This document shows positions 62,501-64,000 of a stretch of DNA of 64,000 nt, one piece after another. A model generated the notes under the pieces. That model made no database searches, was not told the DNA's origin, and saw nothing but the letters and a program-made list of their open reading frames with translations. Every line of letters starts with the position of its first letter. Position 1 is the first letter of the stretch. Source of the DNA: JBEHWX01 sp048498995 (GTDB lineage: Bacteria > Bacteroidota > Ignavibacteria > OLB7); the NCBI GenBank assembly GCA_048498995.1, contig JBEHWX010000004.1, forward strand, positions 48,882 through 112,881, given 5' to 3'. The position numbers were made by a program, and so were the translations under genes.

Positions 62501-64000
62501 ATCGTCTCGCCGGCCAACGTGGTGTTCCGCTTCCCGGTGGGCGGCGTGAGCAACTACACGGTGCGGAACAACTTCGGGTACAACTACTCGGGCAACGCCG
62601 CCTCGATCGGCATCGGCATGACCGTCGATCCGTCGACGCGGGTGGACTTCCTGCTGACCGGCAACAAGATCGAGAACAACACGATCTACAACCGGATCGC
62701 CGGCACCTCGACCGAGACCGGTGTGATGGTCCGTGGTGGTGCGAGCATTCGCAACAACATCATCGCGCTGACCTCGATCTCGACGACTCCCACGGCGCTG
62801 GTGATTACCGCCGCTGATTACAAGAACACGGTCAACAGCGACTACAACCTGTTCTGGGTGCCGAACGGCAACGTCGGCAAGCTGAACATTCAGGACGTTG
62901 GCGGCCAGTCGCTGCCGTCGCCGGCGGTGGCCAAGACGCTCCAGCAGTGGCGCGCGCTCACCGGCCTCGACATGAATTCGGTGCAGGGTGATATCACGCC
63001 TGACTTCGTTTCGACGACGCCGGGATCGGAGGATCTGCACATCAAGACGACGGTCGTCGGCTCGCTGGCCAACAACCGCGGCACGCAGATCACCGGTATC
63101 AGCAACGACATCGACCTCGATCCGCGTGGCTCGGCTTCGGTGCGTGGCTATGATATCGGCGCCGATGAGTTCAACGGCCTGGTCCGCAACAACGACCTGC
63201 AGGCCGAGGACATCACCGCTCCGTTCGGCTACCGCGCGGTCTCGGGTCAGTTCTCTGACGCCGAGTACTTCATGATCGACTCGGCGGCGGCGCTGACGGC
63301 TCGCGTGCGCAACGTGGGCGGCTCGCCGATGCTGTCGAACACGGTGACGATGACGGTCGATCGCTGGAACGGCTCGAGCTGGACCAGCGTGGGCACCTAC
63401 ACCCGCACGGCCAGCGTGGACGTGACGGCCTCTCAGACGCTGAGCTTCGGCAGCTTCCAGCCGCAGTCGCTCCAGCAGCTCGGGATGACCGACTCGTACT
63501 ACGGCTCGAACCCGAACGTGACGCCGCTGTATCGTCTGCGCGTGACGACCAGCACCGATGACAACGCGACGAACAACACGTTCGAGAAGATCGTTCGGTT
63601 CTACATCCAGCGCTCGACCCGGAAGGTGCTCGTGTCGGTGGAGGGAATGACCACGACGATGCCGACCGACGTGACGGCCAAGGGGAACAAGCTCAACAGC
63701 GACACGCTGATGGGCGCCCTGAAGGCGATCAGCTGGGATCAGGCCAACGGCACCGGCACGGAGGACTACGATCTGTTCGAGCGTGACAAGTGGCCGTCGC
63801 AGAACCTGAACTTCCTGCCGTGGAAGACGATCATCTGGTCGCAGGGCGAGGACAACGGCGGCCTGCTGCCGGAGGAGCGTCTGGCGATCGAGGCACAGCT
63901 TGACAGCCGCACGATGTTCGATCGCGCCAACCTGATCATCGCCGGTCAGGAGGTTGCCCGTCAGCACGACGTGCAGCTTGGCACGACCAACGGCATGGTT
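59504..64000 (+). CDS. Giant secreted surface protein (partial; CARDB-like and beta-helix domains)
   Basis: The frame is open for 1499 codons to the window end without a stop. A signal peptide (CAVTVLSSVGALAQ) follows ATG 59504, with AGGAG about eight bases upstream. The first 250 residues are a beta-sandwich region. CARDB-like adhesive repeats follow (EIYPQLTGDENALNDTLHQYFFVT style, with two or three copies to about residue 660). A right-handed beta-helix at about 670-1220 shows repeats of N-x-x-N-N-x-I/Y-x-N style turns (RVERNRVSDL, RNNIIALTS, IENNTIYNR). More adhesive domains come after it. It is a plausible T9SS cargo, but the C-terminal sorting domain, if any, lies beyond the window. Confidence 0.85.
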   Translation, partial: MLRRILSLVCAVTVLSSVGALAQVQTNWQSHLPWNGYSAMRIPNQFQSIIDLSGTTQIPGTPDSDDGVFNLNLPFAMYFIDQVYPANTTLRVCINGWLAFSSSASANLSMTLSNSTGTTNTRMIMSYWTDLIANVPQGGIYWRVDGNAPNQVMTVEWRVRRYYQVDPPGNFQVKLFENGTIEWHYGPISIADPGTQGMAIGIKNYGQAAFSAAEPDDASDDSKFILFNNYARYPSPSAAAYTRLRTLGTAFAPEYTDDMAARYGVNQAPYFFRAFPVDQDGAAVSYRLARTFNDVATDSAWFSPNRAGNAYSAGATVGISAIFRNNGVNSRQNLPVRADIYRDGTFLTSLSGTAFTSAAGFGGRSTVNFGTVSSPMTDLTGEYEVRIYPQLTGDENALNDTLHQYFFVTRPNDVEPYLIQEPFSNEPPLFTKYPVGAGVNISGRFLNVGTNTQYNVPVGYIIEDASGNVLATGTSTVVGAWAPLTFRDIDFTQWMPPAPGNYFVRIYTNLSTDEVRSNDTMPRADRPRKRFDVRYEMEVSAGPAQLNAHSPLMNQAYPIGKPIKVFATFYNSGVSDATNVPATVIIRDSQGRVVYSRGVTISNIIGDGGQTTQDFPAFTPTASGDYCVTAYSNLSGEPVRSNDTTTWCFTVKPSLSGLIQVGVAERFRTISEARDSLFTYGVSGPVIFELTDDSYTVEQREPTIPALDFRGRVVGLGPTNTVTWRPSPTRNDIRINLRTASGIGIWYGQLDTSNPSGYITWDGGANKALRFVFENIGTKDVAMPFYFGQGSSNYAVRNVKIQPVNAAAGKQQTTTISLPTFNQTFNQFSYVPDLSLLTSAGIMLRNSAPIDPVTGTNTRRADTLSIQNNVFENNEISGFGYGIASVGSGPLFVVGQSKYVDYSNTNNTYRNNLITNVGRGGIVVAYEKGSEISGNTIRRVNNTSTVRGNAVGIWATAGGNSSNNRGYSTDLRVERNRVSDLTAASGTASPILLETSENQIVSPANVVFRFPVGGVSNYTVRNNFGYNYSGNAASIGIGMTVDPSTRVDFLLTGNKIENNTIYNRIAGTSTETGVMVRGGASIRNNIIALTSISTTPTALVITAADYKNTVNSDYNLFWVPNGNVGKLNIQDVGGQSLPSPAVAKTLQQWRALTGLDMNSVQGDITPDFVSTTPGSEDLHIKTTVVGSLANNRGTQITGISNDIDLDPRGSASVRGYDIGADEFNGLVRNNDLQAEDITAPFGYRAVSGQFSDAEYFMIDSAAALTARVRNVGGSPMLSNTVTMTVDRWNGSSWTSVGTYTRTASVDVTASQTLSFGSFQPQSLQQLGMTDSYYGSNPNVTPLYRLRVTTSTDDNATNNTFEKIVRFYIQRSTRKVLVSVEGMTTTMPTDVTAKGNKLNSDTLMGALKAISWDQANGTGTEDYDLFERDKWPSQNLNFLPWKTIIWSQGEDNGGLLPEERLAIEAQLDSRTMFDRANLIIAGQEVARQHDVQLGTTNGMV

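Overview
The window is about 64 kb of GC-rich bacterial chromosome. It most likely comes from the Bacteroidota/Chlorobiota side of the FCB group, something like the Kapabacteria, Ignavibacteria or Chlorobi lineages. Three things point there: a GldL/GldM-like pair, a PorV-like protein and a giant secreted protein of type IX secretion (T9SS) style; an 11-subunit complex I locus without nuoEFG, as in green sulfur bacteria; and promoters that repeatedly match the Bacteroidota pattern TTG-N20/21-TAnnTTTG. Many genes also have Shine-Dalgarno sites and ATGA stop/start overlaps. The lineage is an inference from gene content, not from a marker tree.

Layout. 1-9.6 kb (minus strand): a tightly packed run gcdH-like, dut, perM-like, rsmI (with acidic and RGG-rich extensions), a possible DUF4905 gene, bcp, a tatD fused in frame to an outer-membrane-like protein, upp, and an HExxH protein cut by the window edge. 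9.8-13.6 kb (plus): polX, folD and an RluA-type pseudouridine synthase. 13.7-18.7 kb (mostly minus): an accessory stretch with a lower-GC PD-(D/E)XK nuclease-like gene, an NlpC/P60 lipoprotein, an Rrf2 regulator with a thioredoxin-reductase-like flavoprotein, a MerC-like protein and a Fur-family regulator. Small hairpin repeats and short tandem arrays lie between these genes. 19.1-21 kb: rpsA. 21.2-36.3 kb: nuoABCD-H-I-J-K-L-M-N, interrupted by a small two-helix membrane protein, a LamG lipoprotein and two opposing small genes. 36.4-41.3 kb: an NAD-dependent epimerase, porV-like gene, TPR protein and mltG. 41.3-47.0 kb (minus): gldL-like, gldM-like, two outer-membrane beta-barrel candidates and an alpha/beta hydrolase. 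47.2-48.7 kb: a DUF2007 protein and cdsA. 48.8-54.2 kb (minus): a lipoprotein, then a two-gene flavin/iron-sulfur oxidoreductase (GltD-like plus PyrK-like) separated by a Tmemb_14 gene. 54.6-58.5 kb: tRNA-Ala, tRNA-Asp, def and alaS. 59.5-64 kb: the first 1499 codons of a giant exported protein.

How the parts fit. With no NuoEFG here, complex I probably takes electrons from ferredoxin or another donor. The split GltD/PyrK-like oxidoreductase 14 kb away could link NAD(P)H and that donor, which is inference. GldL/GldM-like, PorV-like and the giant protein together suggest a T9SS-type export route, although gldK, gldN and sov are not in the window. The most unusual observations are a 195-nt, about 47% GC in-frame insert in alaS; the gldLM-like operon that continues into two outer-membrane proteins; foreign genes inside nuo; the TatD-outer-membrane fusion; the RGG-tailed RsmI; and a family of GTAG-stem-TCTTCAG-stem hairpins whose stems differ in paired bases.
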